Assembly (NCBI RefSeq): GCF_002006345.1
Contig: NZ_LZZM01000063.1
Span: 33,216-97,215, forward strand
Origin: Clostridium puniceum
GTDB lineage: Bacteria > Bacillota > Clostridia > Clostridiales > Clostridiaceae
DNA length: 64,000 nt
Direction: 5' to 3'
The translations under genes and the position numbers were made by a program. Numbering within the stretch: position 1 is the stretch's first letter; every line of letters starts with the position of its first letter. Positions 15,877-24,995 of this stretch are shown here, in pieces. The notes beneath the pieces are model-generated. The model was not told where the DNA came from. It did not search any database and was given only the letters and a program-made list of their open reading frames with translations.

Positions 15877-17226
15877 GTGAGTTTATTAAGTAAAAGAAAA
15901 ATTGTATCAACTTTATCAACCCTTATGATTATGTCTACATTTATACTCCCTGCTGGAAGTAAAACTGTTCAAGCTACTGTTCAAGACAAAACCTTTAATG
16001 TTCTATCTTTAAATGTAGCTGGATTACCCGCAGTACTTTCTAGTAGCAACCCAAGTGCAAATACACGTTTGATGAGTCCATTATTAAATAACTATGATGT
16101 TGTTAGTGTTCAAGAAGATTTTGCTTATCATGATGATTTAACATCAAAAGTTACTCTGACATATTTGACTCCAACCAGTGGAAATGTTCCATTAGGTGAT
16201 GGTATGAACTTTATGTCTCGTTTTTCACTTTATGAAACAACACGTTATAAATGGAAGGATTCATCTGGATTTATTTCACATGGGGCTGACCAGATGACTC
16301 CAAAAGGCATTTTATATTCTTCTATAGAAATTGAACCTGGCTACCTTGTAGATATTTATGATATCCATACAGATGCCGATACTGATGCTGATTCTTGTGC
16401 TGCTAGACGTTCAAATATGATTCAACTAGCAAATCTTATAGATGAGCGTTCTACTGGAAAAGCTGTTATTGTCATTGGAGACACTAATTCACGTTACACA
16501 AGAGCAGAAGATAATTTTGAAGATGCAGTTGTTAAAAAATGTGGCTTAACAGATGCATGGATTCAACTTATTAGAAATGGTAATGTACCTGCTGATGGTG
16601 ATGCTTTAATGGATACTACCAAACGAAATGGTCCAAACAATGAGGTGGTTGACAAAATTTGGTATAGAAGTGGTAAAAATGTTAAGTTAAATACAACAAG
16701 CTATACACTTTTAGAAAGTGAATTTACAGATTCAAGCGGAAATCAACTTTCTGATCATTATCCTATTACTGCAACATTTAAATATTCACTTAATGAAGAT
16801 ATAAAAATGAGTGAAACCTTTGGCGGTAGTGGCGGAACTGGCTTCAGTTTCAGTGAAAAAATGGGAGATAATTTCCCAACAAAAGTTGCTATTAAAAGTG
16901 GTACACGTCTTGATTCAATAGCTTTCACTTACAACAATGTTGTGACTGAAGTTGGTGGCATCGGTGGCACCTATAAGGAGCTTACCCTAGGCAAAAATGA
17001 ATATATTACTTCGATTGACCTTTGCAAATCACAAAAAAATGTACTTGGAACAAATAGAATTTCTTATATTAAACTAACTACAAATCTTGGTCATACCTTA
17101 GAAGGTGGTACAAAAGATGATGTTACAACCTTTACTGCACCAAATGGATATGCTATCGCTGGCGTATATGGCTTTGCAGATAAAGAAGTCGATAGATTAG
17201 GTGCGATATATAAAAGTTTAAAATAA
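15877..17226 (+). CDS. Secreted endonuclease/exonuclease/phosphatase-fold protein with jacalin-like lectin tail
   Basis: A 449-residue exported protein. It has a signal peptide (MSLLSKRKIVSTLSTLMIMS..., cleavage near residue 34), then an EEP-superfamily domain with VLSLNVAGLP, VSVQEDFAYH, IYDIHTDAD, VIGDTNSRY and SDHYPI, matching the metal and catalytic positions of DNase I and sphingomyelinase relatives. From about residue 305 a glycine-rich lectin-like domain follows (ETFGGSGGTGFSFSE), of jacalin type. The lectin could target the enzyme to a glycan, for a host or fungal membrane or an environmental polymer. The substrate (phospholipid or nucleic acid) is not decided by sequence. GTG start with AGGAGG 8 nt upstream. 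A weak promoter (TTGCAA, 18 nt, TATAGT) lies at 15704-15733. Confidence 0.82.
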   Translation: MSLLSKRKIVSTLSTLMIMSTFILPAGSKTVQATVQDKTFNVLSLNVAGLPAVLSSSNPSANTRLMSPLLNNYDVVSVQEDFAYHDDLTSKVTLTYLTPTSGNVPLGDGMNFMSRFSLYETTRYKWKDSSGFISHGADQMTPKGILYSSIEIEPGYLVDIYDIHTDADTDADSCAARRSNMIQLANLIDERSTGKAVIVIGDTNSRYTRAEDNFEDAVVKKCGLTDAWIQLIRNGNVPADGDALMDTTKRNGPNNEVVDKIWYRSGKNVKLNTTSYTLLESEFTDSSGNQLSDHYPITATFKYSLNEDIKMSETFGGSGGTGFSFSEKMGDNFPTKVAIKSGTRLDSIAFTYNNVVTEVGGIGGTYKELTLGKNEYITSIDLCKSQKNVLGTNRISYIKLTTNLGHTLEGGTKDDVTTFTAPNGYAIAGVYGFADKEVDRLGAIYKSLK

Positions 17227-17254
17227 TTTATATTAAATAGGTGTATATAGAATT

Positions 17255-17285
17255 AAAAAGGGTAGCAATTTAGCCACCTTTTTTT
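17255..17285 (+). terminator. Intrinsic terminator after the secreted EEP protein
   Basis: GGGTAGC and GCCACCTT arms (one mismatch) around AATTTA, followed by a run of T on the plus strand, about 30 nt beyond the stop. Confidence 0.7.
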
Positions 17286-17354
17286 AATTTGATTTATGAA
17301 ATTAAACGCTTAATATTATACATTTACAATCTAGTTATTAGATTTTTCTAATAG

Positions 17355-18383
17355 TTAAAATAAATAATAATTTATATCATCATATAAAACTTTGATAATT
17401 ACAGCTATAGGAACTGCTAATATCATTCCTAAAAAGCCTCCAACCGTATCTCCTATAAGCAATAAGATTATTATTACAAAAGGGTGCATATCTGTACTAT
17501 CCCCAGTCATTTTAGGTGCTAAAATATCACCTTCTATTTGTTGGATTATAAACATACCAATAATCACCCAAAATGCTTTAATCGGTGAATCTAAAAGTGC
17601 AACAATAACTGCTGGTACTGCACCAAAAATTGGTCCAAAATAAGGTATTATATTTAATATTGCATTTAAAATAGAAATCCATAATGGAAATTTGACTTTT
17701 AATATTAAAAGCAAGCCAAAAGTTAATATTCCTATTAATCCGGAAAGTAATAACTGACTTGTTATATATCGAGTTAATACTCTATCTATATCACTTAAAA
17801 ATTTTCTAGTTATTTCTCTTTTTTCTGTGGACAATAATAATAAACTTTTCGAATATATCTTATTTCCATCGCATAAAAAATAGTAAATCATTACTGGTAT
17901 AATTGCAAAAGAAATAATATTGTCACTAAATTTAATCAAATTATCTACTGCATTTTCTGAAAATTTTATCCAAATAGTATTTCCTTTTTCCAAAATATCA
18001 CTATACAATAAATTAGCTAACAAAATTTTTTTCAAATTAAATTTTTCTAACATATCAGCTAAGAAATTACTTATGTTATCAAATATGTTACTAATATTAA
18101 CCATTTCATTAAACAAAGCTGGAACTATAACTATTATGCAAGTAGCAACAATACTTATAATTATTGTTATAACTAATATCGAAGCTATTTTTCTGCTAAG
18201 CTTTAGCTTCACTTCAAATGTATCTCTAATAGGGCTTAAAGTATAAGCTAGTATAAATGATATTATAATAATATTGACTATAGTATTAAGTGAATTATTA
18301 AAAAAATAAGCTAGTATTAAAGCTACAACGCATGTAAATATTATTATAGATATTATTAGTTTCCTATGCTTTCTTAATTGCAT
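17355..18383 (-). CDS. AI-2E family membrane transporter/permease
   Basis: A polytopic membrane protein of about 342 residues. It has several strongly hydrophobic segments (LIISIIIFTCVVALILAYFF, IASILVITIIISIVATCIIV, LLSGLIGILTFGLLLILKV) and the family signatures ILNIIPYFGPIFG and QQIEGDILAPKMTG. Members have been linked to autoinducer-2 export or sodium/proton antiport; the substrate here is unknown. The start MQLRKHRK is preferred because AAGG lies 7 nt upstream and because it gives a 20-nt overlap with the PRC-barrel gene, with which it forms a two-gene operon. Confidence 0.85.
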   Translation of the reverse strand: MQLRKHRKLIISIIIFTCVVALILAYFFNNSLNTIVNIIIISFILAYTLSPIRDTFEVKLKLSRKIASILVITIIISIVATCIIVIVPALFNEMVNISNIFDNISNFLADMLEKFNLKKILLANLLYSDILEKGNTIWIKFSENAVDNLIKFSDNIISFAIIPVMIYYFLCDGNKIYSKSLLLLSTEKREITRKFLSDIDRVLTRYITSQLLLSGLIGILTFGLLLILKVKFPLWISILNAILNIIPYFGPIFGAVPAVIVALLDSPIKAFWVIIGMFIIQQIEGDILAPKMTGDSTDMHPFVIIILLLIGDTVGGFLGMILAVPIAVIIKVLYDDINYYLF

Positions 18384-18864
18384 TATAACCTTCCATATTA
18401 TGTGGCATTGATTTAAATAAAATGCCTTCATTTCCAGTATATAATATATACTTTTCTCCAAGTATGCATTTATTTAAAAGAATAATCTGCTTACCTTTTA
18501 TCATTTTATCTATTAATCCTGAACTTATTACTATAGCTTTAATTGAATAATCCTTAATATCTATTATTATATCTTCTAACACCCCTTTTACATTACTTAA
18601 TTTATCAATGATCTCCATATATTTTAATTCTTTGAAAGCTAAACCAGTACCCTTTCTTATATAACTTATTATCATATCTTCACCTATATCAATTATTTCC
18701 TCCTTATCAACATAATTATTTTTAGAAAACAAAATACTGTTGGATACTTTAAATCCTATAACTTTTCCTAAATAAAAATCTATATATATATCTTCGATAA
18801 TTCCAACTTTTTTGCCTTTAATATCATAAACTTTTTTAAAGTAAAAATCTCTAGTTTTAAACAT
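18364..18864 (-). CDS. PRC-barrel domain protein
   Basis: A 166-residue protein. The N-terminal half has the PRC-barrel pattern (VYDIKGKKVGIIEDIYIDFYLGKVIGFKVS), a small beta barrel found in RNA-processing and photosynthetic proteins and as a stand-alone unit in Firmicutes. A second, weaker copy of the pattern follows (IIDKLSNVKGVLEDIIIDIKDYSIKAIVIS). No membrane segment is present. An AGGAGG site lies 6 nt before the ATG. Its 3' end overlaps the start of the AI-2E-type transporter gene, which suggests a shared but unknown role. Confidence 0.75.
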   Translation of the reverse strand: MFKTRDFYFKKVYDIKGKKVGIIEDIYIDFYLGKVIGFKVSNSILFSKNNYVDKEEIIDIGEDMIISYIRKGTGLAFKELKYMEIIDKLSNVKGVLEDIIIDIKDYSIKAIVISSGLIDKMIKGKQIILLNKCILGEKYILYTGNEGILFKSMPHNMEGYNAIKKA

Positions 18865-18960
18865 GTTCTCCTCCTATTTGTTAATATGGATACAATCACT
18901 ATTTATATCTTGCCTCTAATAAGGAAATTTATTCATTTTATATTTATGATTGCTTAAGAT

Positions 18961-19794
18961 TTAATCAGAAATAAACTTGAGTCACTGATTCTATAGATTA
19001 AATGTAATTATGTTATAAAGGCTAATAATAATTTAGACGATTTAAATCGAAATATTACACTAATGAAAACTTTAAACGAATATGGAATACCAGTTGCACA
19101 TCCAATACCAACTATAATAGGTTAGGATTATGTAGAAGCTAATGAACAGTATTATCTTATGATGAATAAATTATCTGGAACTCATATTTTAGATATATAT
19201 GAAGCAGATTATATAAATATTGCTTATGAGACTGAAAAAGGAATAGCTAAACTGCATACAGCCTTCATTACTTGCGAATAGAAAATTACTTGCTAGGATA
19301 ACAGTCTCCTAGACGAAATGTCAGGTTGGATAAGTGATACACTGGAAGCAAATGATTACAAATATTTGAAAAACATTGACTTTGAAAAAAATTTAGATAA
19401 ATTAAATAGATGCTACAATAAACTTCAAAGACAACTAATTCATAGAGATCTTCATTTGGGTAATTTCCTATTTAATAATTGCGAATTTTCAGGTTATATA
19501 GATTTTGACTTAAGTCAAAAAAATATAAGAATTTTTGATATTTGCTACTTTTTACTAAGACTTCTTATAGACCATAAAAAAAACAGTGAACATATAGATA
19601 AATAGTATCATATAGTTGCAAAATTTATAGAAGGTTATGAAATAACTAATCCACTCACAAAATTAGAAAAAGAAAGCATATGCTGCATTATGAGCTGTAT
19701 CGAATTACTATTTGTAGCATATTTCATTAATAATGAAGATGAACTATTAGCACAAGGTGCTGCAAATTTATATTATTTCGTTGACAAAAATTAA
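18961..19794 (+). pseudogene. CotS/aminoglycoside-phosphotransferase-like kinase, broken by five TAG codons
   Basis: One reading frame of 278 codons shows continuous homology to the CotS-like spore-coat kinase/phosphotransferase fold. It includes NEYGIPVAHPIP, GIAKLHTAF, the catalytic loop LIHRDLHLGNFLF and the metal motif GYIDFDLSQ. It is interrupted by TAG at 18994, 19123, 19279, 19294 and 19603 and ends with TAA at 19792. No frameshift, TAA or TGA occurs inside. A TAA lies just upstream at 18955 and no start with a ribosome binding site is visible, so the N-terminal part is missing. Some TAG positions fit former Trp or Gln codons. It is the only plus-strand gene-like stretch between the PRC-barrel gene and mnmA. 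Confidence 0.75.
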
Positions 19795-19982
19795 GGAAAA
19801 ATTCAATCTGCCATAAATAATTTTGATGATACAATTTCTTATGAAAACACAAAACAAGAAATCTAAACAACAATAGCTAGTTTTAATGCAAATTATTTTT
19901 TACAACATATATATTTCTAAAAAATCAAAGTACACAAAAATATTTAAATCCTGTAGAACTTAAAAGGATTTTCCATTATAAA

Positions 19983-20016
19983 TAATAGCTAAGAATCAAT
20001 TGACTCTTAGCTATTA
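19983..20016. terminator. Strong symmetric hairpin, possible bidirectional terminator
   Basis: Perfect 12-nt arms TAATAGCTAAGA and TCTTAGCTATTA around a 10-nt loop that is itself nearly palindromic. It lies between the pseudogene (plus) and mnmA (minus). There is no long T run, so function as a terminator is tentative. Confidence 0.5.
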
Positions 20017-20054
20017 CTCTCTATAATATTGCAAATCATTCGTTTATCCAATAG

Positions 20055-20205
20055 CTAGCATTCCTCCCCCTTCTTCAATGGGGAGATAACGACCGCACGC
20101 TCCTTGACTAGGTACCTCTTGAGGGTACATTGTGACCCTTGAGGTTATGAGTTCAACTAAGATTCAGATGAAGATTACCACCTGAATCAAGTTTCACTTG
20201 ATAAA
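20055..20205 (-). mobile_element. Orphan IS200/IS605-like right end (possible omega-RNA scaffold)
   Basis: About 150 nt of GC-richer, hairpin-rich non-coding DNA, ending on the minus strand in a C/G-rich hairpin (CTCCCC...GGGGGAG) followed by AATGCTAGC. Further stems are GATTCAG/CTGAATC (20161-20188), AAGTGAAACTT, and a nested ACCTC/GAGGT stem with GGGT/ACCC. This resembles, from memory, the transcribed right ends next to tnpB in clostridial IS200/IS605 elements. No tnpA or tnpB frame is present nearby, so it is a solo end or a remnant. Its identity needs a database comparison. Confidence 0.45.
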
Positions 20206-20266
20206 ATTTTAACCTACAACTTAATTCTATATATATTTCCAATTGCAATATATTTATTATTAAAAT

Positions 20267-21343
20267 TTACAATATAGATTCGATTATTCCGCCACCAACA
20301 ACAATTTCATCATAATAAAATACAACTGATTGACCTTTAGTTATTGCTCTCTGCTTTTCTTTAAAAGATACTTTAACTCTACCATTTGGTAGTGGAGTTA
20401 AAATTGCATCTGCTGGTTTTGCAGAATATCTTATTTTTGCTTTAATTTCTATTTCTTTTTCAAGTTTATCAAAAGGAATAAAATTAATATCCATTGCAAT
20501 TAAATCTGTTTTGAATATATCTTCTTCAGCGCCTAATACAACTTCATTTGTTTTAGCATTTATGCCTATTACAAAAACTGGTCTTCCAAGTGAAAGTCCA
20601 AGTCCTTTTCGTTGTCCTATAGTATAATATACAATTCCTTTATGTTTTCCAAGTATGTTACCATTTTTATCAACAAAGTTCCCTTGTTTAACTCTATCTG
20701 GTTTTGCTTCTAAGATATACTTACCATGATTATTATCTGGAATAAAACAAATTTCTTCACTATCTTTTTTGTTATGAACAGCGAGTCCTATTTCTTTTGC
20801 TATTTCTCTTATTTTTGTTTTTTCATATTCTCCACAAGGCATTAATGTATGTTCTAATTGATCTTGTGTAAAATTATATAAAGCATAAGTTTGATCCTTA
20901 CTATCATCATCTGATCTTACTAAAAGATATCTGTCACCACGTTTTTCAATTTTTGCATAATGACCTGTCGCTACGTAATCTGCACCAATACCTCTAGCTC
21001 TTCTTAAAAGTTCATCAAACTTCAGATGTTTATTACATTCAATACAAGGATTAGGTGTTTTCCCATCTATATACTCTTGAACAAAAGGCTCTATTACCTT
21101 TTCCTTAAAATAATCTCTAAAGTTCAAAACATAAAAAGGTATATCAAGTTTGTCACATACTCTTCTTGCATCTTCAACAGCAGAAAGGGAGCAACAGCCC
21201 CCTTCTTTTTCTTCAAATTCATCATCTTGCTGCCAAATTTGCATTGTAGCACCAATGACTTCATATCCCTGCTGTTTCAATAAATATGCAGCAACAGAAC
21301 TATCTACACCACCACTCATACCTATTAAAACTTTTTTCTTCAT
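20267..21343 (-). CDS. mnmA: tRNA-specific 2-thiouridylase
   Basis: A 358-residue enzyme that puts sulfur on U34 of tRNAs for Glu, Gln and Lys. The ATP pyrophosphatase loop SGGVDSSVA is at residues 10-18. The first catalytic cysteine lies in [16 protein letters not shown] and the second in EEICFIPDN, and the signatures [10 protein letters not shown] and [12 protein letters not shown] are intact. It is the last gene of the isc operon, 8 nt after iscU, which fits its need for a sulfur relay from the cysteine desulfurase IscS. Full length, no anomalies. Confidence 0.96.
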   Translation of the reverse strand: MKKKVLIGMSGGVDSSVAAYLLKQQGYEVIGATMQIWQQDDEFEEKEGGCCSLSAVEDARRVCDKLDIPFYVLNFRDYFKEKVIEPFVQEYIDGKTPNPCIECNKHLKFDELLRRARGIGADYVATGHYAKIEKRGDRYLLVRSDDDSKDQTYALYNFTQDQLEHTLMPCGEYEKTKIREIAKEIGLAVHNKKDSEEICFIPDNNHGKYILEAKPDRVKQGNFVDKNGNILGKHKGIVYYTIGQRKGLGLSLGRPVFVIGINAKTNEVVLGAEEDIFKTDLIAMDINFIPFDKLEKEIEIKAKIRYSAKPADAILTPLPNGRVKVSFKEKQRAITKGQSVVFYYDEIVVGGGIIESIL

Positions 21344-21351
21344 AAATTCTC

Positions 21352-21789
21352 CTATTCTTCTCCATGTACTGTAGCATGTAAATCCTCATCACTATGCTCT
21401 TCCATTGGTATTACTTCTAATCCATTATTGGCTCTATAGTCGTTTATAGCTTTATGAATCGCTTCTTCTGCAAGTACTGAACAATGCATTTTTACTGGTG
21501 GAAGTCCATCTAATGCTTCTGCAACTGCTTTATTAGTTAATTCCCAAGCTTCATCTAAAGTCTTTCCTTTAATTAATTCAGTTGCCATTGATGAAGATGC
21601 AATGGCTGAGCCACATCCAAAAGTTTTAAACTTAACATCTTTTATTATATTATCTTCAACCTTAAGGTATATCTTCATTATATCTCCACACTTAGCATTC
21701 CCAACTTCACCTACGCCATTTGCATCTTCTATTTCTCCAACATTTCTTGGATTTTGGAAATGTTCCATTACCTTTTCACTATATATCAT
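21352..21789 (-). CDS. iscU: Iron-sulfur cluster scaffold protein IscU/NifU-like
   Basis: A 145-residue scaffold on which [2Fe-2S] clusters are assembled. The three conserved cysteines are visible at about residues 34 (AKCGD), 59 ([12 protein letters not shown]) and 103 ([11 protein letters not shown]), with the assembly aspartate next to the first. The C-terminus is extended and acidic ([17 protein letters not shown]). Its start is 1 nt from the iscS stop, so the two are translationally coupled and probably act as the usual desulfurase-scaffold pair. Confidence 0.94.
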   Translation of the reverse strand: MIYSEKVMEHFQNPRNVGEIEDANGVGEVGNAKCGDIMKIYLKVEDNIIKDVKFKTFGCGSAIASSSMATELIKGKTLDEAWELTNKAVAEALDGLPPVKMHCSVLAEEAIHKAINDYRANNGLEVIPMEEHSDEDLHATVHGEE

Positions 21790-21790
21790 A

Positions 21791-22972
21791 TTATTTTTCC
21801 CCTTTCTTTAAAAAGTCATCCCATAATGGTGACATATTTCTTAATCTTTCAATTATTGGCGGTACAACATCAAGAACATAATCTACATCTTCTTCAGTTG
21901 ATCCATCCCCCATTGTAAGCCTTAATGATCCATGAGCTATTTCATGAGGAAGTCCAATCGAAAGTAATACATGAGATGGATCTAAAGACCCTGATGTACA
22001 AGCACTACCACTTGATGCACAAACGCCCTTAAAATCTAATGATAAAAGAATTGATTCTCCTTCAATAAATCTAAAGCATACATTTACATTACCTGGTAAT
22101 CTCTTATCCCCTTTTGGGCCATTTAATTTAGTATATGGAATTTGTAAAAGTCCATTCATTAATTTATCTCTAAGTACTGTTAATTCTTTCATATGTTCTT
22201 CTAAATTATCAGTTGCAATTTCAATTGCTTTACCAAGTCCTACAATTGATGCAATATTTTCTGTTCCAGCTCTTCTATTCTTTTCTTGAGCTCCACCATG
22301 AATTAAATTATCTATCTTAATTCCTTTTTTAATATATAAAACACCAATTCCTTTAGGTCCATAAATTTTATGTCCTGCAAGTGATAGCATATCTATGTTC
22401 ATCTCTCTAACATCTACTGGAATATTTCCAACAGCCTGAACTGCATCTGTATGGAAGAAAATTTTCTTTTCTTTGCAAATTTCACTAATTTCCTTTATAG
22501 GTTGAATTGTTCCAATTTCATTATTAGCAAACATAATGGTTACTAAAATTGTTTTATCAGTAATCGCATTCTTTAAGTCCTCTAATCTAACAAAACCTTC
22601 TTCATCAACATCTAAATATGTAACTTCAAAACCATTTTTCTCTAAATATTCACAAGTGTGAAGAACTGCATGATGCTCTATTTTAGTAGTTATTATATGA
22701 TTCCCTTTATTTTTATGAGCTGATGCAATACCTTTAATTGCCCAGTTATCAGCTTCTGATCCACCACCTGTAAAATATATCTCACCTGGTAAACAGTTTA
22801 ATGCTTTTGCTATTTGTTCTCTTGATTTATCTATGGCTCTTTTTGTTTCTCTTGATATTCCATAAAATGAAGATGGATTTCCAAACTTCTCAGTAAAGTA
22901 TGGAAGCATTTCTTCTACAACTTCTGGTTTAACATAAGTTGTAGCTGAATAGTCCATATATACATTTTTCAT
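21791..22972 (-). CDS. iscS: Cysteine desulfurase
   Basis: A 393-residue PLP enzyme that releases sulfur from cysteine for Fe-S clusters and tRNA thiolation. The PLP lysine is in SLAGHKIYGPKG (about K202) and the catalytic cysteine in SSGSACTSGSLDPSH (about C325). Substrate-side residues such as TGGGSEADNWAIKG and THH-like IEHHAVLHTCEYL are intact. It lies between iscR and iscU, and the downstream mnmA shows a second destination for the sulfur. It is of the NifS/IscS type found in clostridia. Confidence 0.95.
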   Translation of the reverse strand: MKNVYMDYSATTYVKPEVVEEMLPYFTEKFGNPSSFYGISRETKRAIDKSREQIAKALNCLPGEIYFTGGGSEADNWAIKGIASAHKNKGNHIITTKIEHHAVLHTCEYLEKNGFEVTYLDVDEEGFVRLEDLKNAITDKTILVTIMFANNEIGTIQPIKEISEICKEKKIFFHTDAVQAVGNIPVDVREMNIDMLSLAGHKIYGPKGIGVLYIKKGIKIDNLIHGGAQEKNRRAGTENIASIVGLGKAIEIATDNLEEHMKELTVLRDKLMNGLLQIPYTKLNGPKGDKRLPGNVNVCFRFIEGESILLSLDFKGVCASSGSACTSGSLDPSHVLLSIGLPHEIAHGSLRLTMGDGSTEEDVDYVLDVVPPIIERLRNMSPLWDDFLKKGEK

Positions 22973-22974
22973 AA

Positions 22975-23427
22975 TTACTCACTCCTATCGGCAATCTTGA
23001 TGTTACCTTTTTTCTTATTCATAGCTTCATGGTCATCAAGTATATCTTGTAATGTTATTGAATTCATAACACTATCTATACTATTTTTTATTTTTTCCCA
23101 TACAGCTTTTGTTGCGCAACAATCTGCGCTGTCACAGTCTACTCCATCAATGCAATCAGCTATTTCAATTGGTCCCTCTAAAATAGTCATTATATCTCCA
23201 ACTGTTATTTCACTCGGTGGTCTGCATAAAACATATCCTCCCTGAGCACCTCTTATACTTCTTATAATATTAGCACGTCTAAGTGGGCTAAATAACTGTT
23301 CTAAGTAATATTCTGAAAGATTTTCTCTTTTTGATATAGTTTTTATTGAAACTGGGGCACCACCATAATTAGATGCTAAATCAACCATAGCTCTAACTCC
23401 ATATCTTCCTTTTGTTGAAAGTTTCAT
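22975..23427 (-). CDS. iscR: Rrf2-family Fe-S cluster regulator
   Basis: A 150-residue repressor of the isc operon. The N-terminal winged helix is typical (MKLSTKGRYGVRAMVDLA, RANIIRSIRGAQGGYVL). The cluster-binding region contains the cysteines of ADCIDGVDCDSADCCAT. In the family these bind a [2Fe-2S] cluster whose occupancy reports the iron-sulfur status of the cell. It is the first gene of the operon and has its own promoter at 23468-23496, consistent with autoregulation. Confidence 0.92.
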   Translation of the reverse strand: MKLSTKGRYGVRAMVDLASNYGGAPVSIKTISKRENLSEYYLEQLFSPLRRANIIRSIRGAQGGYVLCRPPSEITVGDIMTILEGPIEIADCIDGVDCDSADCCATKAVWEKIKNSIDSVMNSITLQDILDDHEAMNKKKGNIKIADRSE

Positions 23428-23467
23428 TCTTTCACCCCTTTTAATATTAAATACTAATTTTGTTTAT

Positions 23468-23496
23468 ATCTTACCAAACTACTCTGCTTTTGTCAA
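23468..23496 (-). promoter_or_regulatory. Promoter of the isc operon
   Basis: Minus-strand TTGACA (23491-23496), a 17-nt spacer and TAAGAT (23468-23473), in the short gap between rarA and iscR. IscR binding in this region is expected from the family but no operator could be assigned. Confidence 0.75.
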
Positions 23497-23503
23497 ATCA
23501 TAA

Positions 23504-24751
23504 TTATCGCTTTTTTATTGTATTCCAATATTTTTTTATGCTATCTTCATATTTATTTTGCTGCTCTTCATAATACCTCTTTCCCTTTAACTCCTTTGGC
23601 AAATATTCTTGTTCTATATAGTGATTTTTATAGTTATGTGGATATTTATACCCGCCAACACCTAGCTTTGCTGCTCCTAAATAATGTGCATCTTTTAAAT
23701 GCATAGGAACATCTCCAAAATTAATATTCTCTAAATCCTTCATGGCTACATCAATGGCTAAAATAGCACTATTAGATTTAGGTAATGTTGCTAAATATAT
23801 AACTATTTCAGAAAGAATTATTCTTGCTTCAGGTAATCCAACTTTTAATGCAAGCTCTATACCTGAATTCACAACTGATAAGGCATTAGGAAAAGCAAGA
23901 CCTATATCTTCCGCTGCAATAACTGATATTCTTCTAACTATAGCAGTTAAATTCCCACCTTTAATTAATCTCGCCAAATAATGAATTGCTGCATCAGAAT
24001 CACTACCTCTAATACTCTTTTGGAGTGCGCTTAATAAATTATAGAACTCATCTCCACTAGCATCAGCTCTCATATTAGACTGACCTAAACTTTCTATATA
24101 TTCACTTGATATTTCTCTAACTTTTTTTACTTGAGAATTTATTGCAAGTTCTAAAATATTATATGCTTTTCTATAATCACCTTGAGATATTTCTCCAATA
24201 TAATCAAGCGCTTCATCAGAATACTGAATTTCTAACCCCTCATTCATTAATCTCTCTATAGAATTTTCAAGTCCTATTATAATATCCTGTGTATTTAATG
24301 GTTTAAAAGAAAATATATTACATCTGCTTATTATAGCTTTATGTATAACAAAGTATGGATTTTCAGTAGTGCTTGCTATTAACGTTATTCTTCCATCTTC
24401 TATAAATTCTAATAATGCCTGTTGTTGTTTTTTATTAAAATGCTGAAGCTCATCTATATATAAAACTACTCCATTATAATTTAATAGATTATCCATATTA
24501 TTAGTTATATCTTGAATATCTTTTACTGATGCAATTGTTGCATTTAATTTATAAAATTTCTTATCTACATAATTAGCCATTATATTAGCTAATGTTGTTT
24601 TTCCTGTTCCTGGGGGACCATAAAATATGCAATTACATATGTTTTTACTTTTTATTAAATTATATAAGGGCTTTCCTTCACTTAAAATATGTTGTTGTCC
24701 TACAAAATCTTTTAAATCACTAGGTCTCATTAAATCTGCTAATGGTCTCAT
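23504..24751 (-). CDS. rarA: Replication-associated recombination protein A (AAA+ ATPase)
   Basis: A 415-residue RarA/MgsA/WRNIP1-family ATPase acting at stalled replication forks. The opening RPLADLMRPSDLKDFVGQ is followed by Walker A FYGPPGTGKTTLAN, Walker B VVLYIDELQHFNKKQQQ, sensor 1 IASTTENPYF, and the C-terminal oligomerisation region with SDSDAAIHYLARLIKGG and PALSV-type stretches. It lies just upstream of iscR on the same strand, but iscR has its own promoter. Confidence 0.92.
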   Translation of the reverse strand: MRPLADLMRPSDLKDFVGQQHILSEGKPLYNLIKSKNICNCIFYGPPGTGKTTLANIMANYVDKKFYKLNATIASVKDIQDITNNMDNLLNYNGVVLYIDELQHFNKKQQQALLEFIEDGRITLIASTTENPYFVIHKAIISRCNIFSFKPLNTQDIIIGLENSIERLMNEGLEIQYSDEALDYIGEISQGDYRKAYNILELAINSQVKKVREISSEYIESLGQSNMRADASGDEFYNLLSALQKSIRGSDSDAAIHYLARLIKGGNLTAIVRRISVIAAEDIGLAFPNALSVVNSGIELALKVGLPEARIILSEIVIYLATLPKSNSAILAIDVAMKDLENINFGDVPMHLKDAHYLGAAKLGVGGYKYPHNYKNHYIEQEYLPKELKGKRYYEEQQNKYEDSIKKYWNTIKKR

Positions 24752-24907
24752 TTTTCACCTCTTACTTAATGCCATTACATATTATTTTACTTTATAATAT
24801 AAACTCTATACTATAATTCATAGAAAATAGTATAAATCTTAAAACTTTCTTTTTCTAAAACTTAATTTTACACTAAATAATATTATAGCAGATATAATAA
24901 AATAAAA

Positions 24908-24940
24908 AAGCAGTAAGAATCTAAAATATTCTTACTGCTT
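24908..24940 (-). terminator. Intrinsic terminator after the VanZ-like gene
   Basis: The perfect 13-nt arms AAGCAGTAAGAAT and ATTCTTACTGCTT surround a short loop, with TTTTTATT following on the minus strand. It separates the VanZ-like gene from rarA. Confidence 0.85.
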
Positions 24941-24995
24941 TGCTTAAATAATATAATTAATTATATTACTATTCTACAAGTTTTTAAATAGTAAT

